24,194 nt of DNA from positions 1 to 24,194 of IMG/VR virus record IMGVR_UViG_3300022602_000419; one strand, written 5' to 3'. Below are positions 1-7,222 of the stretch, piece after piece. Position 1 is the stretch's first letter, and every line of letters begins with the position of its first letter. Below the pieces are notes generated by a model, which was not told the origin of the DNA, did no database searches, and worked only from the letters and a program-made list of their open reading frames with translations. The DNA is from a virus. A program made the position numbers and the translations under genes.

Positions 1-266
1 CCGGCTTCTTCTTTCAAATTAGCCCATTCATTGCTATCAACTACCTTCCAAAGAGTACTATAATAAAGACCCCATTCTTTAAGTTCTTCCTTAGATTGAC
101 ATTGTTTTATTATTTCGGTAGTATAATCATAACCGTGTTTATTAAGATGATTTAACCATCTAGTACCTGAACCAGAATACTTATGCGGATATTGTGAAGT
201 TGTAAAACCTAAGTACCTCAATCCAGTTACGATATGAGTCTTTACATAAAGTGTGTAAATAGACAT
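1..266 (-). CDS. GIY-YIG type homing endonuclease (5' part, cut by window edge)
   Basis: The minus strand is open from an ATG at 266 to the window edge (88 residues, no stop). Residues 1-18 read as a GIY-YIG variant: LYVKTHIVTGLRYLG, with Tyr and Gly where the YIG half is expected. It is followed by the KYSGSGTRW and LNHLNKHGYDY stretches seen in phage-encoded GIY-YIG (Seg-like) endonucleases, then YYSTLW and an ANLKEE segment. Such enzymes cut DNA to spread their own gene, and free-standing copies are common between T4-like phage genes. The C-terminal part, which should hold the rest of the nuclease or DNA-binding region, lies outside the window. An AAGGAA ribosome site lies about 8 bases before the ATG. 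A GATAAATA late-type octamer lies 62 bases upstream, so the gene has its own promoter and leader. Family assignment is by motif recall, not alignment. Confidence 0.8.
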   Translation of the reverse strand, partial: MSIYTLYVKTHIVTGLRYLGFTTSQYPHKYSGSGTRWLNHLNKHGYDYTTEIIKQCQSKEELKEWGLYYSTLWKVVDSNEWANLKEEA

Positions 267-328
267 GCTGATAGTTCCTTATAAACTGTTAGAGCGGGTG
301 GATATTGGCGTATCGCGATCCGCACTTT

Positions 329-336
329 TATTTATC
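329..336 (-). promoter_or_regulatory. Late-type promoter octamer GATAAATA
   Basis: The minus strand reads GATAAATA, a 7 of 8 match to the T4 late promoter TATAAATA. It lies in the 100-base gap between the 624-residue gene and the endonuclease gene and points at the latter. The 62-base leader downstream contains the imperfect palindrome gcgtATCGCGATccgc, which could fold. Confidence 0.55.
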
Positions 337-366
337 ATAGCAACCTAAAAGGCTGTTAATATTGGA

Positions 367-2241
367 TTATTTTGCCAATCCTGAAAGACGTAAAATATCC
401 TCAAAGATTTTATCTTCTGACATACGCATACCAGGAGGAGTTTGTCCTTTTCTTACAGCTGATGCCATTTTAGGTTCATTACGGCCGTTCAAAACACTGT
501 CACTTTCCATTTCTTTTTTACGTTCATGGCTACGACGTGCGGCACGCTCTAGTTTGGTTTCACCACCTTTGATGCCCATTAATTCCTTAACTAAATGGCT
601 ATGATGAGGTCCGAATTCTTTGTCGGCCATAAGACCTAATTCAGTAGGACCTTTCCTCCAAGGACTTTCAAATCCTTCTTCTTTATAATTGGCATTGTAG
701 TGTCCGCCTAGCCATTGTGCTAACTCACGCATACTAATGTTGTTGCCTTTTTCTTTCTTAGAATGCATTTCGTCTTCATCTTTTTGACCTTCTTGTACTG
801 GAGGTTGTTGTGGCATAGGTGCTTGTCCTTGTGGCTCTGGAACAGGAGGGGCCTGTTCTGGCTGTTGTTCTTGTCCGCTTCCTTGTTCTAATTCTGCGGC
901 AGCTTCTGGATCTATCTTTTGTAACCAAGCCATGATAGCGTGTACAGGATTACCTGCACCGTTGGTTTTATCAGCTAAATCTTGTAGTTCATTTTCTAAT
1001 TCTTCGTCATGTATGCCGATACCATTTAACGCTTCGATAGTGCTTGTAGCATCTACACCGACTGTAGGAATTTGATTAGTCTTCAACATATCTTGTAGAT
1101 CAGCGATAGTATCTGGCTCTAATCCACTGTTAGCGATACCTTCTGTCCATTTTTGGAATATGTCGAAATCATCTTCTTTTACTGTATCTTTGTCGCAAAT
1201 ACAAGGATCATGATCGCAGTCGCTACAGATATCATCGTGTCCTTCTTTTACATATTCTTCTAGATCAACAGTACCGGCTTCTTGCATGATGCTGTGTATC
1301 AATGGAAAATATTGTGCTAGGTCTTCTTTGAAACTGCTGACCGTGAACTTAGATTTATAATCTTCCATAGTAGCCTGATCCATCTCAGCCATACCGTCCA
1401 TAGTTGATATAGGATCAAATGTTTCAGCAAATTTCTCATAGCCACGTTGTCCGTGTAGTGATTTGATGTGCTGGCGTAGACTTTCTAGTTTAGAAGTTGT
1501 CTTACTGGCTATTTCATTTACTTCTTGATTTAGTTGATCGTGACGTCCCATATGTCTATGAAAAGCACTCAATTGTGCTATCTTACTGCTAGTATCAATA
1601 ATGTGACGTCCTAATTCATCATAGGGGCGTCCACCATTTGCTACGTGACGTTGCATCGCTTTCGCACCTGCGATATGTATAAATGGGTATTTGAAACGCT
1701 CGCCTTCTTCATTTTCTACAAATAATGCACTGATACCAGTGTGGCGTTGTCCATCCTGCACTGGCTTATTGTGTTTAGCAATCAACTTGGTTTTCTCTAG
1801 TACTCGATGACTGGTACGAGAAGTTCCAGTAAATTTAGCTGATTCTGTCATGTTTTCTTCCTTACTACCCTTTGTGGCCAAATATTGGAAATCATCTTTG
1901 TTAAGATTGGATTTAGTGATATCACGTGTATCAAATCTTAATAATCTACGCATAGCGAAACTACGCATTTCACGCAAAAAATCATACCAATAGTCTTTAC
2001 CAACAGGGTCTACTTCTTCTAAAATGCTTTTACCGTAGAACATCTTTAGAGTACCTAATTCGTTGATACTGATGCTAACACGTCCAAAATCGTGTCCTTC
2101 TACTGTAAAATCAAAATCGTAAAATCTTGCTTGTCTAGGGTCCATAGTGACCCCACCTTGCTCGTCGCCCATCTGTAAATTAGTGAATCGACTGCGTATT
2201 TTGTCAAATAAATCTTGGCTGATAATTTCGATAGTTTTCAT
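367..2241 (-). CDS. Conserved T4-like phage protein of unknown function, 624 aa, with Cys cluster
   Basis: I do not know the function. From recall, residues 140-215 (SHRVLEKTKLIAKHNKPV, then ENEEGERFKYPFIHIAGAKA and RHVANGG) resemble a conserved family of large unannotated proteins in marine T4-like phages. The N-terminal about 125 residues form a separate compact region. Residues 333-352 hold a cysteine cluster, CSDCDHDPCICD, which could bind a metal. Residues 450-484 are a Pro/Gln-rich linker (QEQQPEQAPPVPEPQG). The C-terminal part is charged and helical (RRSHERKKEME). It is the next gene after the large terminase, whose stop codon lies inside its promoter octamer. The position suggests a virion or head-assembly role, but that is inference. 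The start is the ATG 5 bases after AATAAATA, and there is no ribosome site. Confidence 0.85.
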   Translation of the reverse strand: MKTIEIISQDLFDKIRSRFTNLQMGDEQGGVTMDPRQARFYDFDFTVEGHDFGRVSISINELGTLKMFYGKSILEEVDPVGKDYWYDFLREMRSFAMRRLLRFDTRDITKSNLNKDDFQYLATKGSKEENMTESAKFTGTSRTSHRVLEKTKLIAKHNKPVQDGQRHTGISALFVENEEGERFKYPFIHIAGAKAMQRHVANGGRPYDELGRHIIDTSSKIAQLSAFHRHMGRHDQLNQEVNEIASKTTSKLESLRQHIKSLHGQRGYEKFAETFDPISTMDGMAEMDQATMEDYKSKFTVSSFKEDLAQYFPLIHSIMQEAGTVDLEEYVKEGHDDICSDCDHDPCICDKDTVKEDDFDIFQKWTEGIANSGLEPDTIADLQDMLKTNQIPTVGVDATSTIEALNGIGIHDEELENELQDLADKTNGAGNPVHAIMAWLQKIDPEAAAELEQGSGQEQQPEQAPPVPEPQGQAPMPQQPPVQEGQKDEDEMHSKKEKGNNISMRELAQWLGGHYNANYKEEGFESPWRKGPTELGLMADKEFGPHHSHLVKELMGIKGGETKLERAARRSHERKKEMESDSVLNGRNEPKMASAVRKGQTPPGMRMSEDKIFEDILRLSGLAK

Positions 2242-2246
2242 AGCTA

Positions 2247-2254
2247 TATTTATT
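2247..2254 (-). promoter_or_regulatory. Late-type promoter octamer AATAAATA, 5 nt from ATG
   Basis: The minus strand reads AATAAATA-TAGCT-ATG. The octamer is 7 of 8 to TATAAATA and ends 5 bases before the start codon of the 624-residue gene. It overlaps the stop codon of gp17 at 2253. No Shine-Dalgarno sequence precedes this ATG. Confidence 0.55.
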
Positions 2255-3842
2255 AATAACTGTTTATGAATATCGGCATAGGCATTTCATAGTCATCCAT
2301 TTTGGCATCTTCGACCATCTTACCATAGATAATAGGATCCCATTCTCCTAGCAATACGATCATACGTACTGCAAGTAAAAGTGCCGAAACTAGATCATCA
2401 TATTGTTGATCTTTGGCTTTAAATGTTATGCCCGCCGCTACAAAAGTTTTAAGTTCTGATATTAAACTTTTACTGTTAATCTTCATTTTCTTCTGTTCTA
2501 TCAGCTGTTTTGCCTTCGAACAGGCTGAAATCTTACTGTTGTGTGTAGTATTGAAGCCCCTACGGAACCTGCGTACATGACCTTTCTTTAAGGGTTCCGA
2601 TAGGAACATTCCTGGAATGCTCTCCTCACCCATTTCATTAATGGCGATCAATGCCGCTTCGCCTACAGTATTATTTTCTACGCTATAATAGAGATTAGCG
2701 TTCTTTCCACTCTCTAGGCATTTATTATCAATGTACTTGCAGATTTCTCTAAGTATTTTAACCTGTGCCTGTACGGGTGTAAGATTGTGTTGCCATTCTC
2801 CTACCTGTTCTAAACTAGGGAGTTCAAATATTTCTATACCTGCATAATTTCCACCAGTACCTAAACTAGGATCGTGTGCGACAACGTAAGTAGAATTAGG
2901 ATCGATTTCTTTATACCAACGCACCTGTCCCATTTTGATTATCGGTTCAATACCTTCAAGTTCTGCTAGGCAGATACTGTTAACCAATGTCTCGTCAAAT
3001 ACCAAGAATTCACAATCATGTTCACGACGGAAACGTTCTTCGCCAATACGGCTACGTTCTTCTTCGGCCCATTTATCGTCTCTATCTGGATGCTCTCTCC
3101 AATGTGCTTTGAAAGGAAAAAACCCGTTTCGTCCTACTTCTTGTGTGTTACCAAATTCATCTAAACGCTTGTTAGCTTCTTTCCAGATGCTGGCAAATTG
3201 ATCCTCATCGCTATTAGGCGTTGATGTGATAATGGCCTTACCACCAGTTGCCAGCGTAGGCGATATTGAAGTCCAAAACTCTGTAGCTACGTTGGGTGGA
3301 ACGAATGCAAACTCATCGGCATATAATAATGATAGTGACAAACCCCTTCCTGTTGTTTCAGTAGTTGTCTGTGCGATAATACGGCTTCCATTATCAAATT
3401 CAATGCTCTGCTTGTTATAACTAGTAACACCGCAACGTATATGATCAGGGCATAACTCATAGGCAAAACGTATACGACTCATGATCTCTTGAGCACCCGT
3501 ATACTTGTGTGCGGCAATTAATATAGTAGCATCTGGCACGAACATAGCGTACCATAGGAGATAGCCTGCCGCGGTGGTCGTTTTACCTGTTTGGCGAGGT
3601 AATAGATTAACATTAAATCTATGATTGTGATAACTGTCAATTAATCTACGCTGATAGTCAAATGCTTCATAGCGTAGGCGTCCTTTGGTAGGATGTTGTA
3701 TGTGGAAAAAATTATCAAGGAAGTGATGCGGCCCTGTTATAGGATCCATACAGGCACCCAAATCGAGTATATCCTGCTCGCTATATTTTTGTTTACTGTG
3801 AGCAGTTTTAACAAGGTTGCCGTCGAATCTATTTGTTGCCAT
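2253..3842 (-). CDS. gp17: Terminase large subunit, gp17-like packaging ATPase and nuclease
   Basis: This is the motor protein that pumps DNA into the prohead at the portal and cuts concatemers. The ATPase domain shows the Walker A LLPRQTGKTT (Lys87) and the Walker B LLYADE (Asp176, Glu177 as catalytic carboxylate). The coupling motif TSTP lies at about 207-210. The RNase-H-fold nuclease domain follows, with VVAHDPSLGTG (Asp324), YSVENN (Glu389) and YDDLVSA (Asp482/Asp483) giving the three metal-binding acids of the T4 gp17 family. At 529 residues it is shorter than T4 gp17 (610), mainly at the N-terminus. The gene stands as its own unit: an intrinsic terminator lies upstream at 3857-3883, then an AGTAAATA octamer 5 bases before the ATG with no ribosome site. 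No intein or frameshift is seen. Confidence 0.97.
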   Translation of the reverse strand: MATNRFDGNLVKTAHSKQKYSEQDILDLGACMDPITGPHHFLDNFFHIQHPTKGRLRYEAFDYQRRLIDSYHNHRFNVNLLPRQTGKTTTAAGYLLWYAMFVPDATILIAAHKYTGAQEIMSRIRFAYELCPDHIRCGVTSYNKQSIEFDNGSRIIAQTTTETTGRGLSLSLLYADEFAFVPPNVATEFWTSISPTLATGGKAIITSTPNSDEDQFASIWKEANKRLDEFGNTQEVGRNGFFPFKAHWREHPDRDDKWAEEERSRIGEERFRREHDCEFLVFDETLVNSICLAELEGIEPIIKMGQVRWYKEIDPNSTYVVAHDPSLGTGGNYAGIEIFELPSLEQVGEWQHNLTPVQAQVKILREICKYIDNKCLESGKNANLYYSVENNTVGEAALIAINEMGEESIPGMFLSEPLKKGHVRRFRRGFNTTHNSKISACSKAKQLIEQKKMKINSKSLISELKTFVAAGITFKAKDQQYDDLVSALLLAVRMIVLLGEWDPIIYGKMVEDAKMDDYEMPMPIFINSY

Positions 3843-3847
3843 ATTTT

Positions 3848-3855
3848 TATTTACT
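3848..3855 (-). promoter_or_regulatory. Late-type promoter octamer AGTAAATA, 5 nt from gp17 ATG
   Basis: The minus strand reads AGTAAATA-AAAAT-ATG. It is 6 of 8 to TATAAATA and keeps the TAAATA core shared by the other gene starts in this window. It sits between the terminator of the preceding unit and the terminase start, exactly where a new promoter is needed. Confidence 0.5.
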
Positions 3856-3856
3856 G

Positions 3857-3883
3857 AAAAAAATAGCCCCCTAAGGGGCTATT
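3857..3883 (-). terminator. Intrinsic terminator upstream of gp17
   Basis: On the minus strand a perfect 9-base-pair stem (AATAGCCCC / GGGGCTATT) with a 4-base loop is followed by a run of Ts that begins inside the stem (7 in all). It lies 13 bases past the stop of the 473-residue gene and ends 15 bases before the gp17 ATG. Confidence 0.85.
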
Positions 3884-3895
3884 GGGTCATACTGC

Positions 3896-5317
3896 TTATT
3901 TTTTACCCTTACCCTGTATATTAAGGGCAAAGTTAGCACGTTTCTTTTCTAAAGGTGTGCCACTTTTCTTTAAACTTTTCAGTTTAGCTGTACCAATCTT
4001 TTTGTCTTGTGGAATACCTTCTTGTTTGTGAAGGGCACCTTTCTTAACTGTCTTGGCTGCCTGGCTCATGGTCTTTTTACCTTCTGGTAAAACACCTACT
4101 CCAGCAATACCACTAGCACCTGGTTCTAGTTGTTCAGGCATACCTACACCATGTTTTTTAGCATAGTGATCACAGCAGGCTTGATGGAAATCTTCCCAGC
4201 ACTCATTGTATTTGTGTGTGATATGTCTATGGAATTTAGGAAATGAACTCATACAGTCCATAACACATCCTGTATCTTCATGCATCAAGGGAACGCCGGT
4301 GCGATGTGCACATTTACATACAGCATCTACATCGGCGTGTTCAATCTTAGGTCCTGCGTGATTGTGATTTAGGCCTTCATTAGCTTTTTTTTTACCGTGT
4401 ACTGGGCAGGCTTTTTTGCCTTTCTCTTCGCAACAGCAATTGGCTTTAGCTTCGCTTACAAACTTTTTGTATTCTGAATACAATTGATTTTCGTATTGTG
4501 CTAGGTTAGCACTTGGCATATTTGTCATGCCTTTATTTTGTCCGCCAGCATTAGGATTAAAAGCAAAATCATTTGTGTTACCTAGTGGAACATTTGTGGG
4601 ATCAGCAGGGGTATTATTATATGCTTCGTCTGCTTTTTCTTCACCGTCGTCACCGTCAACACCTGGTAGTTCATCAATGTCGTCGATTTGACTTAATCTA
4701 TCTGCCATGCTACGTATTTCATCAGCCATAGATGACACAGGAGTATCTCCGCCAGCACCCATTTCCGGTTTAGCCATCTTGCCCATATCGTCCCCGCCGA
4801 TGCCCATTTCATCGCCCATGCCAATTAATGGTACTTCTGCTTCGTCTTCAACACCGGGTGCATCGATGTCATGCATCTCGTCGCCCGGCTCATTCATCGC
4901 ATCGATCGCTGATCTCATCGCATCTTTCTCGCCGCCCATTCCTGGTGCTTGTACCATTGATGTCTGTGGACTATCAATAGCAGGCATATGTTCTGGACCT
5001 ACTTTTTCTACACCAGCTAGATTTAAAATATCATGTAACATTGAAGTTACTTCTGATCCATCTGCCGCTGTAGCGTTGATAGTAAAAGATGCTGGAGGAC
5101 GTGATTGCCCTGCACCACCTAACTCCATAATTCCGCATTCAGCGACAGGTTTTAGGCCACTTAGTGCTCTTAGTTCATTAACTGATTGTAGTTCAGGAAG
5201 TTGAGCGATTTGATCTGCTTCCATAACTTGTTTTTGGCCAGCGGCTAGTGGGTTGTTTACTGTAGGATTACCTGCATCTAACTCTGCTAGTCTTTGTAGT
5301 ACGTTGATCATTTTCAT
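3896..5317 (-). CDS. Unknown protein, 473 aa, acidic Met/Gly-rich middle and Cys/His-rich domain
   Basis: Function unknown. Residues 1-110 include VNELRALSGL, a short motif I recall from several T4-like marine phage proteins. Residues 125-235 are strongly acidic and rich in Met, Gly and Pro (GMGDEMGIGGDDMGKM), with low complexity. Residues 290-385 form a Cys/His-rich block: CCC at 294-296, CPVH at 304-307, CKCAH at 334-338, C351, C355, HRHITH at 363-368, C373 and CCDH at 381-384. This block could hold two or more metal ions. The C-terminus is Lys-rich (KKR, GKGKK) and may bind DNA or RNA. The ATG at 5317 is preceded by AAGGAAG, and the upstream gene ends 1 base away, so the two are co-translated. 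It sits between probable gp16 and gp17, suggesting a packaging or head role, but no domain proves this. Confidence 0.85.
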   Translation of the reverse strand: MKMINVLQRLAELDAGNPTVNNPLAAGQKQVMEADQIAQLPELQSVNELRALSGLKPVAECGIMELGGAGQSRPPASFTINATAADGSEVTSMLHDILNLAGVEKVGPEHMPAIDSPQTSMVQAPGMGGEKDAMRSAIDAMNEPGDEMHDIDAPGVEDEAEVPLIGMGDEMGIGGDDMGKMAKPEMGAGGDTPVSSMADEIRSMADRLSQIDDIDELPGVDGDDGEEKADEAYNNTPADPTNVPLGNTNDFAFNPNAGGQNKGMTNMPSANLAQYENQLYSEYKKFVSEAKANCCCEEKGKKACPVHGKKKANEGLNHNHAGPKIEHADVDAVCKCAHRTGVPLMHEDTGCVMDCMSSFPKFHRHITHKYNECWEDFHQACCDHYAKKHGVGMPEQLEPGASGIAGVGVLPEGKKTMSQAAKTVKKGALHKQEGIPQDKKIGTAKLKSLKKSGTPLEKKRANFALNIQGKGKK

Positions 5318-5318
5318 A

Positions 5319-5906
5319 TCATTTCTTCCTTGGATCTTTTGCTTGTTTGAGGATACTGTGAGATGCTTGTTCTTGATTATTCATCTCGGCTTGTGTTCCA
5401 TCGGGAATCACTTCACCTCTCTCTTTTCTTTGTAACTTTAATACATCGTTTAATTCTTTTACGAAGTTAGCGTTATATTTGTCACCATAATAATCTTCAA
5501 ACTTTGCGTTTGGTGATTCTTTATAGTCTTTGTCAGTTAGCAAAGCTTCTGTTCTCTTTTCGACAGGCTGTTGATACTCTTCGCCCGGTTCTCCTGGATT
5601 TCGAACGACTAACATTTCTTTAGCAATATGTAAATTGTTTGCGATATATTCGTTTAGTTCAAAAGGAGTCGTTGGATAGTCTAATGTAACTTCATAGATA
5701 TTCACCGTTTCGTTTCTCACTTTTGGAAAATCAAGCGGGAAGCTCTGAACTGGTGTTGTTCCTGATTTTTTAAATCCAGAAACTTTGAATTTACCTAGTA
5801 GTGATTCTAATTTGGTTTCAGAATCGCTACCAAACTCCCCTGCGATTTTAATCCTGAAATCGTACTTTTTAGCACTCTCAGATAATATTTGTTTGAATGA
5901 TGTCAT
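5319..5906 (-). CDS. Conserved phage protein of unknown function, 195 aa
   Basis: The N-terminus FKQILSESAKKYDFRIKIAG and the following segments (TTPVQSFPLDFPKVRN, then YEVTLDYPTTPFEL, then VVRNPGEPGEEYQ) match my memory of a widely kept but unannotated protein in marine T4-like phages. The first 110 residues look like a small alpha/beta domain. The rest (KDYKESPNAKFEDYYGDKYN onward) is polar and probably extended, ending Lys-rich. No catalytic motif is visible. An AGGATA ribosome site lies before the ATG, with an AATAAATA octamer 17 bases upstream. The stop lies 1 base before the start of the 473-residue gene. Its place between the terminase subunits hints at packaging or head maturation, by context only. 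Confidence 0.82.
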   Translation of the reverse strand: MTSFKQILSESAKKYDFRIKIAGEFGSDSETKLESLLGKFKVSGFKKSGTTPVQSFPLDFPKVRNETVNIYEVTLDYPTTPFELNEYIANNLHIAKEMLVVRNPGEPGEEYQQPVEKRTEALLTDKDYKESPNAKFEDYYGDKYNANFVKELNDVLKLQRKERGEVIPDGTQAEMNNQEQASHSILKQAKDPRKK

Positions 5907-5923
5907 ATCAGTATCCTATGCTT

Positions 5924-5931
5924 TATTTATT
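5924..5931 (-). promoter_or_regulatory. Late-type promoter octamer AATAAATA
   Basis: The minus strand reads AATAAATA, 7 of 8 to the T4 late consensus. It overlaps the stop codon of the probable gp16 gene and ends 17 bases before the ATG of the 195-residue gene, leaving room for the AGGA ribosome site. Confidence 0.5.
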
Positions 5932-6397
5932 TCAAATCTTTAAGTTTGGCCAGTATGCTGTTGCGGTCTGTGACGATAAATCCTTCACCCTCGATCTCCT
6001 CGCCCTTGCCATTTTTCTTATCTATGGCTAGCTTTTTCAGCTGTAGATCGACCATTTTTAGCTTCTTTTCTATCTTGTTTGTTTTAGCTGTTATAGCGGC
6101 ATTTAGCATACCTGTAGCCACTTCAAACATACGTGCACTATATTTGGGCTCAACTTGCATACCGAGATCCATTATGTCATCATATGCTTCTTCGGCTTTT
6201 TTAGCCAATGTATCTAACTCTAAATCTGATACATCTCCTAGGCCGCGTACTCTAGGTAATGCAGATGCAATCTTATCGAATTCTTCTAATCGGTCTTCTA
6301 GGCTTATTACAGGAACATCGGGTATTGTTTCTGGGGGAGGAACTGATTCTTCCTTGGCCTGATTTATATCTAGTATTTCTTCTAATTTCTTTGTCAT
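5927..6397 (-). CDS. gp16: Probable terminase small subunit, gp16-like
   Basis: This is probably the DNA-recognition subunit that loads the gp17 motor. The protein is 156 residues, close to T4 gp16 (164). It has a disordered acidic N-terminus, a central helical pair (DELDTLAKKAEEAYDDI-like, then SARMFEVATGMLNAAITAKT) that fits the oligomerising coiled-coil core of the family, a charged helix (KIEKKLKMVDLQLKKLAID) and a short C-terminal peptide (NSILAKLKDLK) like the tail that ends gp16 proteins. I choose the ATG at 6397. An in-frame TTG 6 bases further up (6403) gives only two extra residues. There is no clear ribosome site. The gene follows gp4 by 13 bases. Identity rests on size, helices and position, so it is less certain than gp17. 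Confidence 0.7.
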   Translation of the reverse strand: MTKKLEEILDINQAKEESVPPPETIPDVPVISLEDRLEEFDKIASALPRVRGLGDVSDLELDTLAKKAEEAYDDIMDLGMQVEPKYSARMFEVATGMLNAAITAKTNKIEKKLKMVDLQLKKLAIDKKNGKGEEIEGEGFIVTDRNSILAKLKDLK

Positions 6398-6410
6398 AGT
6401 CAACTACTTA

Positions 6411-6851
6411 TCACATCTTTTTACCGGTATGGTATAAATCATGTTCTGTGATAATTCTAAACTTCATGCCATTTTGCTGACAGTAGGCTTTGGCAGCGGC
6501 CCATTTTACCATGTTCTTAACATATTGGGCCTGATTGTAGGGATTCTTACCTACATGCTCTTTCAATGTCTGATTGAGTGGTTTTATTTCCCACACTTCA
6601 GCACGCTTCTTCTTTTTGTTATCTGTAAACACGACTAGGAAGTCTGGAACATATATCGTAGGTTTCCCTGTCAATGGATCTTTATAAGGTATCTTGATAC
6701 TTTCACTGGCCCACTGTTGTATGGCTTCATTTTCGTCACACATCTTCATAACACTCAATTCCCAACTGCTTCGAAATCGAGGAGTTCCTAAACCTATATA
6801 TTTTTCTGGATTTTGTAATTTATAAAATCCCTGATTGAACTTCATGCTCAT
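6411..6851 (-). CDS. gp4: Head completion protein, gp4-like
   Basis: T4 gp4 (also called gp50/gp65) is needed to finish the DNA-filled head before tail joining. Family members have a restriction-endonuclease-like fold. The 146-residue protein matches the pattern I know from T4-like phages: an N-terminal NPEKYIG, then RFRSSWELSVMKMCDENE, WASESIKIPY, the VPDFLVVF segment and EVWEIKPL. The spacing D-x(n)-ExK (Asp in PDF, then Glu-Ile-Lys) is that of a PD-(D/E)XK nuclease core, so a real nuclease activity is plausible. The start overlaps the stop of the preceding small gene as ATGA (6848-6851), showing translational coupling. Confidence 0.88.
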   Translation of the reverse strand: MSMKFNQGFYKLQNPEKYIGLGTPRFRSSWELSVMKMCDENEAIQQWASESIKIPYKDPLTGKPTIYVPDFLVVFTDNKKKKRAEVWEIKPLNQTLKEHVGKNPYNQAQYVKNMVKWAAAKAYCQQNGMKFRIITEHDLYHTGKKM

Positions 6852-7222
6852 GCCAGTATATTTCTTTCTATTTCATCAGCAGGGGTTGGAGTAGCGGTTA
6901 TTCCTAGACTGCTAGTTTTAAATCTATTATAATTTAATATCTGTCCTACGATTCCACTTAACTCTACTCCGTCTAATTTTTTAAGAGTATCTAAGATCTG
7001 AAACGCATTAAGGTTAGTGGATTTAGCTTGGCTTAAAATAATCATCGCTACAGACTGTGCTGAGTCTTTATTAAAACCTTGGCTTTCAAAAAATCCAGTT
7101 ACGGCAATAAGATCAGTCCCATTTAATGAAACGGGATTTTGATAATAACTGTTAAAAAATTTCACAGTACTATTCGAACTTGATTGGACAGGTTGTTGAG
7201 GAACGTTGTTATATAATGTCAT
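6848..7222 (-). CDS. Small conserved phage protein of unknown function, 124 aa
   Basis: Function unknown. After a polar N-terminus of about 35 residues, the body is predicted helical: LIAVTGFFESQGFNKDSAQ, then VAMIILSQAKSTNLNAFQIL, then ILNYNRFKTSSLGI. I recall the ILNYNR-KTS-LG ending from small conserved proteins of marine T4-like phages. There is no signal peptide, membrane segment or metal site. Both ends overlap their neighbours by ATGA (7219-7222 with the tube-fold gene, 6848-6851 with gp4), so it is made in step with a tail protein and a head-completion protein. A small virion or assembly part is the likeliest role. Confidence 0.85.
   Translation of the reverse strand: MTLYNNVPQQPVQSSSNSTVKFFNSYYQNPVSLNGTDLIAVTGFFESQGFNKDSAQSVAMIILSQAKSTNLNAFQILDTLKKLDGVELSGIVGQILNYNRFKTSSLGITATPTPADEIERNILA

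Noticed and set aside
342-356. Small hairpin CAGCCT-TTT-AGGTTG after the 624-residue gene
   Set aside because: Only six pairs with one G-T, a 3-base loop and no T run. Not convincing as a terminator.
4707-5204. 165-codon open frame on the plus strand
   Set aside because: It is fully antisense to the 473-residue gene, whose acidic low-complexity codons leave the opposite frame open. It has no ribosome site and a Ser/Pro/Ile-rich composition.
5946-6362. 138-codon plus-strand frame with hydrophobic Ser/Phe stretches
   Set aside because: Antisense shadow of the probable gp16 gene. The apparent membrane segments come from the complement of Lys/Asp/Glu codons.
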